A stretch of DNA of 64,000 nt from Cyanoderma ruficeps (taxonomy: Eukaryota; Chordata; Aves; Passeriformes; Timaliidae): assembly GCA_008694505.1 (NCBI GenBank), contig VZDJ01000049.1, positions 2,522,842-2,586,841 on the forward strand. The letters are read 5' to 3'. Position 1 is the first letter of the stretch. The number at the start of each line of letters is the position of its first letter. Positions 10,985-22,800 of this stretch are shown piece by piece. The translations under genes and the position numbers were made by a program. A model generated the notes under the pieces. The model was not told the DNA's origin and searched no databases. It saw only the letters and a list, made by a program, of their open reading frames with translations.

Positions 10985-12061
10985 ACTGCTGGCATGCTCC
11001 AGCCCTGCTCCTCTCTGTGCTGGACTCCGTAAGAAACTAAAACCTCTCCTGGTGCTTGATTGGCTTTTATTTATGGTTTTTGGTTATTTCCTTCTTGTTC
11101 ACTTGCGCATGAGCCAAGGTGGGTGGAGGGAGGAACAGAATGAAAAGGGTGTAATTAGAATGGCAGCGCTTTCCCTGGGGTTGATCATTCCGGCTGCCTC
11201 AGAAAATCCCTGGCTCGGAAGTGAAGGAGATCCAGAGCAGCTGCAGGTCAGGGGGGGCTCAGACAGGGAGATGTTCCTTGGATTCCAACTGCTGGACGAG
11301 GGTTTGGGCAAAAGTGGAGATGCACTTTCTGCTTTTAAGACCGGCGACTTTCAGCCAAGTCTCCTCTGAGTTTCCCCCTCAATCCTTTCTCTCCTCCCAA
11401 CACCCTGGTCTGAGTCACACTGACAGAATTGCTCCGGGCTGAGCTGCTTAGGTGGGGACTCCTGATTTTGGGCTTGGGACCAGAGCCTGTCAGTAGCCAA
11501 GGTGGAAATCCAAGGCTCAGGAGTTCAGTCAAGCATTGTCTGCATCCCTGCTGATCTTCTCTCCTCGTTTCCTTTGGTGGGTGACTTAGAGATAATCCTC
11601 TGTGGAATCAGAACGTTGGAATGGTCTCTGATGCTCATCCCTAATTAAACCCGGCCACAACCCATGAGGCCACGTCTTTGGGCTGCTGTAATTATTAGAT
11701 GGTCACTCTGCTAACGACAGATTCAATTAAGCACCAACAGATTGGTCTGATATATTCCCAGCAAGAAATAACTCCTTTTGATTCCTCAGCTGCTTCTGAA
11801 CTGCAGAATCACCCTGATGCCACTGCCAGCTGCCCTGGGCTCTGGATAAAGGAGGATAAATCCCAACACATCCAACCTCAAGCTGTGAAAATGATTCCTT
11901 GACTGCCCTCAATGCATTAAATAACCCAACCTTCCCCTTCCAGATAACTACTCTAGATCAGCCTTATCTACTCGCTTGTGAATTGCAGCCTGTACAGCAG
12001 CCATAAAAAACAACAGGGACCACGGATTTGATCCAACTTGTCCATTTATTTTTCCCCACAG
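10985..12061. other. Unique non-coding sequence
   Basis: No gene or repeat recognised. The last 20 bases are pyrimidine-rich and end in 'cccacag', an acceptor-like sequence for the interval that follows. Confidence 0.5.
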
Positions 12062-12126
12062 GCAGAGATGAAGATGCAGCAATCTGGGGAGGGCGCAGCA
12101 CGTGCTGCTGTTTTGAGCCCGAGTAG
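12062..12126 (+). other. Weak candidate terminal-exon-like interval
   Basis: A strong acceptor-like sequence ('atttttccccacag') precedes a frame starting in phase 2 that runs 20 codons to TAG at 12124-12126. The peptide contains a CCCF run near its end. No polyadenylation signal lies close downstream and no partner exon was found. It is probably chance; recorded only because the acceptor is good. Confidence 0.12.
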
Positions 12127-14163
12127 ATTTTAGTGTCAGCCCTTATCCCCCGCTCGGTGCAGCCTCTCGGGGCTGGTGCTGTACATCACAATCACACTTG
12201 GATCTATAGGGCACCACCTCATCCGTCAGCTGCCACAAAGCATTTCTGCCGTCAGCCAGCACAAGGTCCACATTCAAGCCCTGATCAAACCTTGGACAGA
12301 GCGTGAGCAACAGCTCCAGTGAATATTCCTGTCAGAACATGGATTAGGATCTCCTCTAAAGCACCTCCTGCCAAGGGGCTGATGTCATCTGTCTTCTCGG
12401 GGCAGGGAAATGGTGTGAATTCAATTTTTGTGACGAGCAAATCCCTTTCTGTGCGTGCACTCAGGCTTGAGACCAAGAATTCAACTGATTCCTTTTTTCC
12501 CTTCTCCCCTTCCCCCATCCCCACCCTGATGAGGTCGATGCTGGCCTTTGCTGGGGCTGTAGACACGGGAGGAGAGGTTGGTTTATGTCATGACAGCTTC
12601 TCCACGGACAAAACCCAATGTAACAGCGAGGACTGGGCTCAAAATGGGGAATTTTGAATGTTGAAAGTTAAGAACAACCAGAGGATATTGTGGATCCCAC
12701 CCATTTTCCAGTCGTGGGCATAAGAACCCAGCTTGGATTGATACCAAGAACTGAGGGCAAGGAATCCTGCTCAGGTGAGGCTGCACCTCAGGCTTTGCTC
12801 TGAAACCACCTGGCAGAAGTGGAGGTGTTGTTTGCCTTCAGAGCCTCCAGCCCTGCTGGACCCGTGTCTCAGGACCTGCACTGACACCTGAAACCCCAGA
12901 GAAAAACCTTCAATCCCAACCAAAGTTCCTGGCTTGGCCTCACGCTCTCAGGATTAGGGGCCAAGTTGAAGACAGAATTGAAGATTTAATTTATAGCACA
13001 GCCAGCTCTTGGTGCCAAGGAGTGGAAGGTGGAACGTGCAGGTCCATGATGACCTCCCTGAGATCTCATTGCCACTCACCAAAACAGATTCCTCTGCGTC
13101 CTCACGTCTTCACACCCACTTCAAAGGTTTTCCCAGGAGCTTGTGCATGACTTTCCTGTAAAACTCCTCAGCTTTCTGGGGTTTATTCCTCTTTGGGAAC
13201 AGCGTGCTGGATTAATGCACGTTACTTTAATATTGTTGGTCACCTTTTTCCCCTTAGCACTTTACCCTCTTGAATTTTGGGGTATGAATGAGGCAGAATC
13301 TCTGGCTGATAAACTTCTCCTGAGCTTTTTTGGGAAGGCAGCTCCTGTTGTCCCATCCAAAATGGTTTAAACCCTGTGGCTGCAGCAGAGCTGGAATGTG
13401 AGCTGGTGTAAGGATCTCCCCAGCTCCTTGGAAGGGATTTGCAGCTTGTTTGTGTTTCTGCACGGAGCTCTCCTGATTTATGTCCATCCTGGACATGCTG
13501 GCATGAACTACAGCATCGGGAGATGCCCAGAGTTGATTTTTCCAAGGAAAACCTGGCTCGCAGCAGCACAGCCTCTGGCACAGCCTTGCTCAGGTGGCAG
13601 GCACAGCCTCCCCCAGAGCTCAGGGCCCTAAACCCCAGCTCAGAGTGGGATTTGATGACAACCCTTAAAGATGGATTTAAAATCTCTTCTCAAGGGGTGC
13701 TGCCAAATATTAAGAATCAATTTTCAGCGTTTGGTCCCTTCTCCTCACTGAAAAGGTTTAGCAGGGCTGGGATTGTTGCTGAACTCTCAGTGAGAGCTGC
13801 TGAGGCACAACCAAAAGAACCTTTTATAAAATAATCCCCCCGTCTTCATTCTGTCACTGCTACCAAGCTGAATAAAGCCAGGAATTCAGGCCTTGAGTCA
13901 ACAAAGCACTTAAATGAGCGCTCACGTTTTAGTGAGCACACTTGCCATGGGCAGAGTCTATTCCAGCGTGGCCTTTCCAAAGGATTATTAGGTATTTTTT
14001 TTTAGGATATACCTTTCAAAAGAAACTCCTCCTCCTCCTCTCATAGTGTTTAGCCATCAATCTGTGCCATCTGCAACAGAGCGAGGTCTAGAAGTTCATT
14101 GTAAGGAAAGATAAGTGGATTTTGGGAAAGCCTGTACTGATAATGGATTAATTTTTTATATAG
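12127..14163. other. Unique non-coding sequence
   Basis: No gene recognised. A (CTC)n run of about 18 bases lies near 14025 and a T9 run near 13995. The longest open frame (131 codons, 13439-13834) has no recognisable domain and overlaps antisense frames. Confidence 0.5.
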
Positions 14164-14287
14164 GAAACTGATATTTTGCTCTACAGACTGAAATTTGAGA
14201 CGTGGTTTGACCACAATAACCAAGATATTGCAGGGAATTGAAAGCCAAACTTTGACCTTGAATGATGTTAATCTAGAAATGGATGAG
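14164..14287 (+). other. Weak exon-like interval, not coding
   Basis: A 124-base AT-rich interval between 'ttttttatatag' and a strong donor 'gaggtgagt'. Its best frame stops after 25 codons, so if it is transcribed it would suit a non-coding RNA or an untranslated exon rather than protein. It sits in an AT-rich block of about 13850-14360 that contrasts with its flanks. Confidence 0.12.
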
Positions 14288-16914
14288 GTGAGTTAAATAA
14301 GAGTGGAAGAATGGAAATAGAGTTAGAATTAAGGAAAAAAAGAGGCAGTGCTTAAATGAAATATTTTATTTCTTGACTGCCCAACCCATGACTGTCCAAA
14401 CTCTCGTCACAGGTGGTGGCTGCTCCAGCAGCTCAGTGCAGTGTGAGGTCTGAGGAAGCAGCTCGCAAGAAACTGCAGAGTAACTGGGGATGAAGCAATG
14501 TTATTTGTCATAATAATTACTAATCCCTTAAGAAAGCAGAACAATGTTTGGGTTGGATGTACGGAAAGATCAAAATTTCAGCCCGCGCTTGAGCTTAATT
14601 CTTTTGATTCCCAGTTGTTGGTGTTGAGAACAGCAGAAGACACCTAAAATTTGTCCTTTAGCAGACCCTTCCCCAGCTGAACACCCACCCAGCCCTTGGA
14701 GGGAATGCCCTCATCGGAAACAGATAATCCTTCCCCAAACAAACCCTTCCTTTCCTTCTTTTCCCTCTCTTCCCCGGCCTGGCTCTGTGCTGTCCTGCCC
14801 TATTGTGTTATCATATCAAGTCGTGGCATGGCACAAAGCAGCTTAATGTGCTGCAGGAATGCAGCTCCATCTGCAGTAATCCCTGTCAGCTTTGCTTCCC
14901 CGAGCCTCTTCCATGGATTTTGGGGAGAGGTGCCATCCATCAAAGCTTCTCATTTCCATATCTACCTGGTGTCGTGTTACCTAAACCCTCCAAAAAAAAA
15001 CCCCCCTGTGTGTGCCGTATCAAAGAGCAGCCCTGATTCCCAGAAGTGTTTGTGTTGGATCACCAGTGCCTGCCCGCGGCCACGGGAACGGCTTATCCCC
15101 AATTTTCCCTTTCCAGAGATCTGAAACGTGTCAGAGAGCTGCAGGGCCTAAATCCTGGTGCTGTCCCCATTGTCTCTGACAGTGGAAATGGGATCTGTCA
15201 TGTCGGCCTGGATGGTTGGCAAAAAACACATCAGCACGGGGATTTCAGTTCCTATAAAGAGCTGGGAAAGAAGCACCCATGAGGTTGTTTTTTTTCTTTC
15301 AGACCAGTTTTTGCCATAAACATTTCTCTTCTACTTCTAATCGCACAGGAATCCCAGTGACATCTTTACTTCCCAGTAAAGTGCACGGGGAGGAATTCCT
15401 TGTGTAACGTCCCTGCCTTGAGTTGCATAAAAAATCCATCCTGGCAAGAAAGTGAGTGCGTTTTGCATGCGTTTAGATCAGTTTATATGGCTTTTATTTC
15501 CCTCGCTGGACCTGTTATCACATTTCATCCTCCAAAGTGGTTGGACTTCTCCTCATTTCTCCCCTCGGTGGTAGGGATGGTAACAGGAGAAGAGTACATT
15601 CTATTCCAGGTTATTTTTAGGTCTAAAACCAGAACATTTGAAGCCGTAGCCCAAGTGCATTAAACAGTTCAGAGTAAAGCAGGTCCCGTTTGTGCGTTGT
15701 TTGCACGGCATCAGGGTCCTGGCAGATAACCACAAGCATTGTGTTAATGCAGGTGATGACAAAAGGGGCTTGCTCTGCCCACTTTCAAACACCTCAAAGC
15801 TTTGCCAGAATCCCCATTCCGAAGAAAACTGGGATGTCAGATTTACAGCTTCTAGAGGGAGGACGCTGGGGCTGAAGGAGGTAAATTAAGGTCAGCTTAG
15901 AGAAGGAGGAAAGCCTCGAGCTGCTGAGCTGTGTGTGAACATCCAATCCCAGATTCCTGCCTGGATAACCATCCTGCCCCAGGAACAGACTCCTCTGAAT
16001 TAATCCTACAGGATATTCTGAATTATTCCCAAGCAATGCCTCATCCCAGAGTGGAGCTGTGGGTGAAGCATTCAGCCTGTGCTGTCGGAAGAGCAGGAGG
16101 TTCTTTCCAGGTGCAGGGAGACTCTCATCCATCTTTGGGTTTAAATTTAGTTTTTCAGCTGTGTGGAGCCATGGATTCACATAAATTCCTCAAGGTACAG
16201 CCTCAGGAGGGGTCCTGCAGAGCCATTCTGGGCCTTCCAGTGGGAAGGTGACAAATTCTCCCTCTTTGGCTCAGTTTATCTGCAGGATTAACGGGTCCAA
16301 GTGCCACTGAGCCGAAATGGCGATGGGGACTGGAGGAGGACTGGGTGTGGAAAGGAGTGAGCTCAGATCCCTGTGCCTGCTGCTCAGCCAGACGGGATTT
16401 CCACTGAGCTCTGGAGCTCAGAGAAAGCCACCTGCAGAAAACCAGGATCTGCTGCTCCTGGGCCCCAGTTCAACAGGGAAACTCCAACACAATTTCTCTG
16501 GTGGCTTTACGGACATTTCTTGGCAACCCCATGACATCAAACACCCGGATTTATTTTTTTTTTCCCCCCAGAATAATTCCCCCAGGGAATAACATCAACC
16601 CAAAGCCTTTCAAGCCTTCAAGGCAATTTAGGTTGCAGTTGCCCAGAGAGCAACAAACACTCAGCTCTCTCCTTCCTGCAGCAGCTTTCCCTGGACAGGG
16701 AGCGGGGTGAGCCCAATCCCAGGCACGTGGGAACGTGTGCAGGGGACAGAGGTGTGCAGGACTCGGGTGCTGAGCTCCAAGAGCTGAAGTCATGCCTGTG
16801 GCATCGCAAATATGAGAGCCCAAAACTGCTTCAAGGGTTTCCAAGCCAAACACTGGAGCACATTTCGTAGCCTTTGAAAATCCATCTGGCCAAAAAGCTC
16901 CTGACAGTGTGATC
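14288..16914. other. Unique non-coding sequence
   Basis: No gene or confident repeat recognised. The 142-codon frame at 14696-15124 has a serine/proline-rich chance composition. Confidence 0.5.
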
Positions 16915-16983
16915 TATGAGGCTGTGGAATGGTTTCCCCAGGGAAGTGTTGGAAGGGCTATCATTTGAGTCATTTAGTGCTGA
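16915..16983 (+). repeat. Possible ancient CR1/L3-type LINE fragment
   Basis: The stretch 'gaggctgtggaatggtttcc' followed by 'ccagggaagtgttggaaggg' and 'tttgagtcattta' resembles the segment upstream of the 3' end in older CR1/L3-like elements. No tail is preserved. This is a memory-based match at modest similarity. Confidence 0.4.
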
Positions 16984-18119
16984 GGGGGGATATACCACGG
17001 GGAACAATCCCTCATTAGCTGGACTAATGGAGCTTTCTGCTTCAAACTCTGGTGTTCCTACCAAAAAAAGAGAAAATAGATCCCTTTTGACTTCTCCTTG
17101 TTCTTCCATATGCTCAAATTGGCAGGGATGTGGGGCCATTGGCTACATTTTGGAGCTTTTGTTTATAAGGCACATAAATTTATCAGAGGAGGGGGGTTTC
17201 ATGTGTCAGGCGAAGTGTGGAGTGTCAAGAGCAATCTGAAGGGAAGAGTCCTGGGGATAAATGAAAGACACATCCGTTATTTGCTAAAAAGCAGGGAGAT
17301 GTGTGTGTCCTTCCTGAGGAGCTCTGAGCAAGCTTCAGGGAATGAAGATGTGGAATCTGAGTGGAGCTGAGCCTTGAGGTCACCAGCCACCCATGGAGAG
17401 CAACTGTCTGCTTTCGGCTGGTGGGTTTCTGGGACATCTCATCCTCCATTCAGATTTTCCCTGGGATAACACAATTTCCAACAACACAATTCCAACCCGT
17501 CCTTTTCATCGTGTGTTGTTTTCAGTTCAGTCAAGTTTGTGTCCTGGATGTGGAAGGGTCCCAGGTCTGGTCCTCTGGGAACATCAGCACGGTGACTTTG
17601 AGGATCAGGCACCTGCTTCCTTCCCTCAAGATCTTCCTGAGTAACCTTGGGAATGCCGCTTTGATTTTGGGGATCTCTTACTCTGAGGTGTAATTTAACT
17701 AATTTGACATTCCTGATGGGTGAATCGCAGTCCCAGCAGGCTGGATCCTCACCAGCCTCGCCTTATCCGTGGAGAACATGGAGACACCATCCCAAATTTT
17801 ATTGCTGAGACCTAGGATGGGTATTTTGGCCTTTCTCCTGTGGAATGCATAAGTTTTCCAAGATCTGGTCACTCCAGAGAGCACCAACTCACTCACTGCT
17901 CCCCTGACTTGTCACAGGTCCCTCAGTGGCAGTGAGGCCTTTCAGAGGAGACCAGGCAACACTGAAATCACTCCAGGATCTGCAGGGGATTTTTTTTTTT
18001 GGGGGGGTGGGTCTATTTTTCTTTCCCTTCCCAAAGTCTTGAATATTTTCCAGCCGTGATGATTTTCCCTCCTGTGCTTCTTTTTTTAAAGCAGCAGATT
18101 TTTCCAAAGTGGACGATCC
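16984..18119. other. Unique non-coding sequence
   Basis: No gene recognised. Homopolymer T/G runs lie at about 17991-18007. Confidence 0.5.
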
Positions 18120-18420
18120 CAAAGGTGGCCGCCTTCGCGGGCGGGAAAAAGAAAAGAGTCATAGGGGATATTTTAAATGCGACGCCAATTTTATGCCAAA
18201 AAGTGTCTTTTCCATATTTATAAGCCCCTGTCATCCCCTCTCCCTCCCGCCTCCTCCTGCTTAAAAGGAAACTCCATTACAAAGGCAGGAAAGAACATCA
18301 AACAAACCTCGCTTGGCAGCCATGTCTAGATGTGAAATTACTGTCAGAGTACAAAGGAAGACCCGAGATTTAGAAGGTAACGTGTGACAAGAGAACGCCG
18401 TCCTTCCCAATGTCTTTACC
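18120..18420. promoter_or_regulatory. Candidate enhancer-like block
   Basis: Repeat-free sequence with clustered factor-like words. They are a MEF2/CArG-like 'ccatatttataag' near 18211, two TCF/LEF-like 'acaaagg' sites ('attacaaaggc' near 18277, 'gtacaaaggaa' near 18350), and CpGs in a CpG-poor neighbourhood ('gccttcgcgggcggg'). This is inference only; conservation has not been checked. Confidence 0.25.
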
Positions 18421-20559
18421 TTTTGTTGGTCAGGCCTGGGAAGGGGTTGGTGCTGGTGCCTTTTTTTTGTTTTATTTGCAGGAGGGTTGTGACAATTATA
18501 GAAAGACACGAACCGCGGCGGGCTGGGGGCGATTCGGCTGGCTGGGAGCTCCTGATCCCGGCAGTGGCTCCAGCCAGGGCTGTGCAGGCTGTGCTCACCC
18601 TCAGCTCCATCCTCCAGGGCCACCCCAGGAGCAGCCGGGGCGTTTGATCCCACAGAGCTTTGATGGAGCCACTTTGGAGCTGCTGGTGGGAGGGGGGGAG
18701 CTCTGGATGCCCTCGGCTCCCCTTGGTACGAGGAGAAATGTGTTTGGCTGAAGTGGCCACATGTGCTTTCCCTGCAGCCTTTGAGCAAATGGCTCCTAGA
18801 AAATATGTTTTATTTCACTAGGGGAGCGAATTCCTGCCCTGGAATGGGAGTTATTCCTGCTCTGTGACTGGAAATTAATTAATGGGTCAACGTAGCCGCG
18901 GTCTTGACGTAGATCTTTGTCTCATCTTTCTCTTCATCTTGGAGAGCGTCTTTATTAGCTCTATTCTTATCCACGCTCTTGCAATCCTACTTTTTCTGCC
19001 AGAACAGTGCTCCTTTTTCACGTCTCCCAAAGGCTGCAGGAGAGCAGGGCAGAGAGAGCAGTGGAGCAGCACAAGCTGCAGGTCCCCAGCCCTGACCCCT
19101 GGGACAGGAGACATCAAACCTGCTGCCCTCACCAGCCTGGGCTCTGCCCACAAATCCAGGTGTTCAGTAGAGAATCGAATAGTCAGGTGTTTATAACTTT
19201 AAAAACCCATTTTTTTCTATTAAAAACTACAGGGTTTATGATGGAAAAAACACCAAATCATGGATCAAATCATCCAGTCACCTTGTTTGGGTGCCGCCCC
19301 GTGGGTTGGAGCATCTGCCCTGTTTCTCCTCTGCCCCACAGTCTCAAATCAAAGTTAACCTGAGAACAATTCCCAGCCCCAACCCCAAACTTGTTTTCCA
19401 CTTCAGTGTTTATAAAATGTTTGTGTGTTTAATCTGCTTCTTGCCCTGTGTGGTACCACGGCCTGTCCCCTCCTGGTCCCCTGTGCCAGGACTTCTGCAG
19501 GAGAAGCTGCTTCAGACTTGGTGTGGCTTGTTAAGGTGTGAATCTCTCCTCTTTCTTCTTTGAAGGAACATTTCTTTTCTAAAAGCAATTTGAGAGACAT
19601 TTTTAATCCCTCTTCGTTTTGAGGGCTGTTGAACTTACCCGCTATAATTCAAATGTGAATTTAACTTTTCAAAGAATTGGAGGGGGTTTTTTTTGGCTGT
19701 TGTTGAAGTGTGGGTGCCACAAGGTCTTTCCTCCTTTATTTTAGGGATGGAGGCATTGTTTGCTTGGGTTTTTATTTATTTTTTTTTAATACAGAGTTGA
19801 TTTCGAGCTGCAAGTGACATTTGTTGACCTCAGGCCAGACATTCAGAAGCACCACACCGACTGTGTCATGCGTTTTTTGGGAAGAATCATTGCCCTTCCT
19901 CCTCCTCTGAGAACAATAAATTTGAGCCTTTTTCATTTTCCCTCATAGGAAAAAAAAAACCACCTTTAAAAATCTGTGCGGGGAGGCACGTCTGCAAACC
20001 TGGTTTACGGCCCCTTTTGAGGCTCATCTGAAGTTTTTTTTGAATGAGGTGCAAAAAGAGCTGAGAGCAGGGGGAAGGGAGGAAAACTCAGTTCTGTGCA
20101 CACACACACAAGATGGAGACACTGGTTAGCAACATAAACAAAAGGTGGGTGGTAACCCCCGAGCCTATTTTTTTTTTTTTTTTGACAGCCAGTGGTGGCA
20201 GTGATGAATTTGTGAAGTTATCTAATTTTCCACTGTTTTAATTAGAGGCCTGGGCTATGAGACCTAACAGCTGGGTTCTTTGTACTGCTTTCTGTTGCCT
20301 GACAGAGAAAAATTTCTACTGTATCTTCAGCCAAGCTTTCAGTCTGACCTGAGCAAATGAAACTTCTGGGACTCATAAACTGTGGTTTCTGGGCAGATTG
20401 CTTTTTGAACTGCTCCTTAGCCCTCCTAACGTGCAAAGAACACAAAGGCTCACGGAGTGAACTCCCTTTGTACTCCAAAGCTAATGGGGATGCTCATTAA
20501 AGAGGTGGGAGGGGAACAGGACGGGAGGGAGGGACTCTCCCTGGCATATTAGAGGATTT
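18421..20559. other. Unique non-coding sequence
   Basis: No gene recognised. It holds several T-rich runs (about 19688, 19780, 20169) and a short CA run near 20099. The antisense frame 18261-18788 (175 codons) overlaps sense frames of 87 and 113 codons and lacks a domain. Confidence 0.5.
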
Positions 20560-20870
20560 ATCAAGTGTAAAGTTTCTCCTGATCGGCCACGGTGGAGTTG
20601 GGGCCGGTTGGGAAGTTGTAAAGCTCAAGCCCTTGGAAGACAACGGCTTTGGTTGCAAAGCACGACCAGCTTGAGCGACTTAATTTATGGCTCGGTCCCT
20701 GCCAAGTGATTTTTAAAGCTTTACATTAGACTGGATGTGCAGCACAGTTCATCACCCCCCTGCTGCTCCAGTCGTGCACTGTAACCACTCTCTTTCTCTG
20801 TAATCCAGAAGGGAAAAAAGCGTCAGAGGAATTTTTAGACCTGAATTCAGCTCAGTCTAAAGTCTCTGCT
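20560..20870. promoter_or_regulatory. Candidate conserved non-coding block
   Basis: Repeat-poor sequence with NKX2-like 'tcaagtg' and 'ccaagtg' words, 'acttaatttatgg', and scattered CpGs. It borders an ancient repeat. There is no open frame of note. Speculative. Confidence 0.22.
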
Positions 20871-20952
20871 CAAATCCCATTGGAGTCGAAGGAATTAAGC
20901 AAGGCTTTGACTTAAAGCATATACTTAATTGCTTTGCTGAATCAGAGCCCAT
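20871..20952. repeat. Ancient amniote interspersed repeat relic
   Basis: The words 'atcccattggagtc', 'acttaaagcatatacttaat' and 'tgctttgctgaatcagagcc' in this order recall an old, partly palindromic repeat common in turtles, crocodilians and birds. Its consensus carries 'cccattgaagtcaatgg' and 'gtgctttgctgaatc'. I cannot name the family with certainty (a MITE or CR1-tail origin is possible). The copy is degraded, which fits great age. Confidence 0.45.
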
Positions 20953-22699
20953 GTTCTGATTTTCTTCCTCAGGAGCTCTCCAGAGTCAGAAATGTGTTTC
21001 CACCCTCCAGAGGCCATTGCTCCCTCCTTCCCCACCTGCTCAGCTGTGGCAGATTTCCTTGGGGCTGCTTTGCTGCAGGAGTCAAAGGGACTCGGTGATG
21101 ACAAGGCCACTCAAGCCAAGGCAATTTCAATAAACCAGAAAGTCATTTGATTTCCAAGGAACTCACTGAAAACAGTTGGTTTTTTTTTTCTGTGAAGGCA
21201 GCTGGGTAATGACCCATCACTCAAGCAGTTGTGAAAGGAGAGCCCTTCACTACTCGGGGGTGAAGGATGGTGCCTTTAATTGCCACGACTCCAGGCCCAG
21301 CTTGGACAAAAAATTCCAGGCATGTCCAAGTGCTGCAGCAGATGGATTGTGCAGCACAGGGAAGGGCTTCAGGCTTTCCATCCTCCACACCAGGGGTAGG
21401 ACCACGAGCACCAACCCCAGGGGCGAGGGAAGGGGACTGAGGGAGCAGCTCTTGCTCGGATCCATGGTCGGGGAGCAGCAAGGCAAGAACCCAAATAAAG
21501 CTGGGAGCTGGGAGAGATTTTCCTCCTTGGATGGAGCAGTGTCTGGGCCTCATCCACCCATTCTCCTTCACCCTTGAGACAGGTAGCCAGAAATGACAGT
21601 GCACTTGGTCAGAGAGTATGGATGAGCACGGTTTGGGCCAGAAAAACCAGTCCAAAATTCCTACCAAACCCTGCTACTTCAAATAAAAGCCTTCGCTCCG
21701 TCCTGATAGGAAGGGGGTTTGGTGGCAACGTGGTCATGCTCCTGTGTGACGCCTTCCCAGAGGTTTTCTCCAGGAGTTTGGATCCGGTTATATTGGGTGG
21801 ATCCATCACTACAGGAGGGAATTCGGGGCCTGCAATGTGTGAGGAGAGAGAAGGGAGACCATGGTGCTCCTCTGCTGGGGAGAATCTCCATCTCCCTGAT
21901 GGGCAGCGACAGCTCCTTGCACACAGACAGCTGCTTTCCCTCTCATGGAAAAAGAGAGGATGGGAGAAATCCTCTTGTGGCATTCCCTCTTTGTCCTTGG
22001 GTGGATTCCTCCATGAAGAAGTGGAAATTTTATCTCCTTCCAGTTCAGAAGAGTCACAACTGCCCCTTTATGAACTCTGGTTCTGCCAGGCAAAAGTTGT
22101 TGTGTTTTACCCCCGTGACTCTGGGTTTGTCCCTCGTGTGCTGGGTGTGGTCTGGGCACAGCTGTGCCCACGTGGAGGCTTTGGGGAGGAAGCAGGAACT
22201 GTGCCTGTCCTGAGGCTAATTAATGGGACACTGCTGAGTGCATTTTAATGGAGGCCACTCTGTCACCCCGTGTGGAAACATCTGCACTTTTCCCTGGGAT
22301 GAAGTGACGGCTGACATTAAGCAGTTTGCAAGTCCCAGGTGCCGAAAGTCCAGCTAAGATGGGATTTAAGCCAAATTCAGGTTGCATTCCAGGCTGTGAT
22401 GAAAGGGAGTTTTGAAACGTTTGACTTCCCTGCAGAGCAGAAATTCCGTTTCCCAATCAGCTCTGAATAATCATTTAAAGATGGAACCCTAAATTGGGAT
22501 TGTTTTAATGCGTCGTCTTGGTTTTAATTGCTCGGAGTTCTGAGTTAAATGTTATCAGACCATCAGAGCCTGGGGATGAAGCAAGAGCCGGGTGGTGATT
22601 CAGATGGAATCTCCTGTTGCCAAAGAGGAAGTGCTGGGATGGGGATGACTCTCCTGCTCCAGCAAAAGACAAGACAGTGAACTCTCTGTTTACAGTGGG
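20953..22699. other. Unique non-coding sequence
   Basis: Holds one of the two longest open frames of the window (224 codons, plus strand, 21574-22248). It has mixed composition, no transmembrane or catalytic pattern, and equally long antisense frames (148, 124 and 120 codons), which is the mark of GC-biased chance openness. Confidence 0.5.
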
Positions 22700-22800
22700 C
22701 CACCGAAAGAATGGGATAATTGCAATTATCCCAGCGAAGCAGCCTTTTAATGACTGCTCCATCTTGGAAATGCATATGTAAATCTCCCAGGAGGTGGAGA
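22700..22800. promoter_or_regulatory. POU-factor-like composite site in AT-rich patch
   Basis: The word 'atgcatatgtaaat' at 22770-22783 combines an octamer-like half (atgcatat) with a second half (atgtaaat). It is close to the dimeric MORE-type POU site. A symmetric 'ataattgcaattat' lies about 50 bases upstream. Binding is inferred from motif only. Confidence 0.3.

Noticed and set aside
21574..22248. 224-codon plus-strand open frame
   Set aside because: No domain, signal or motif; comparably long antisense frames; no vertebrate family resemblance. GC-biased chance openness.
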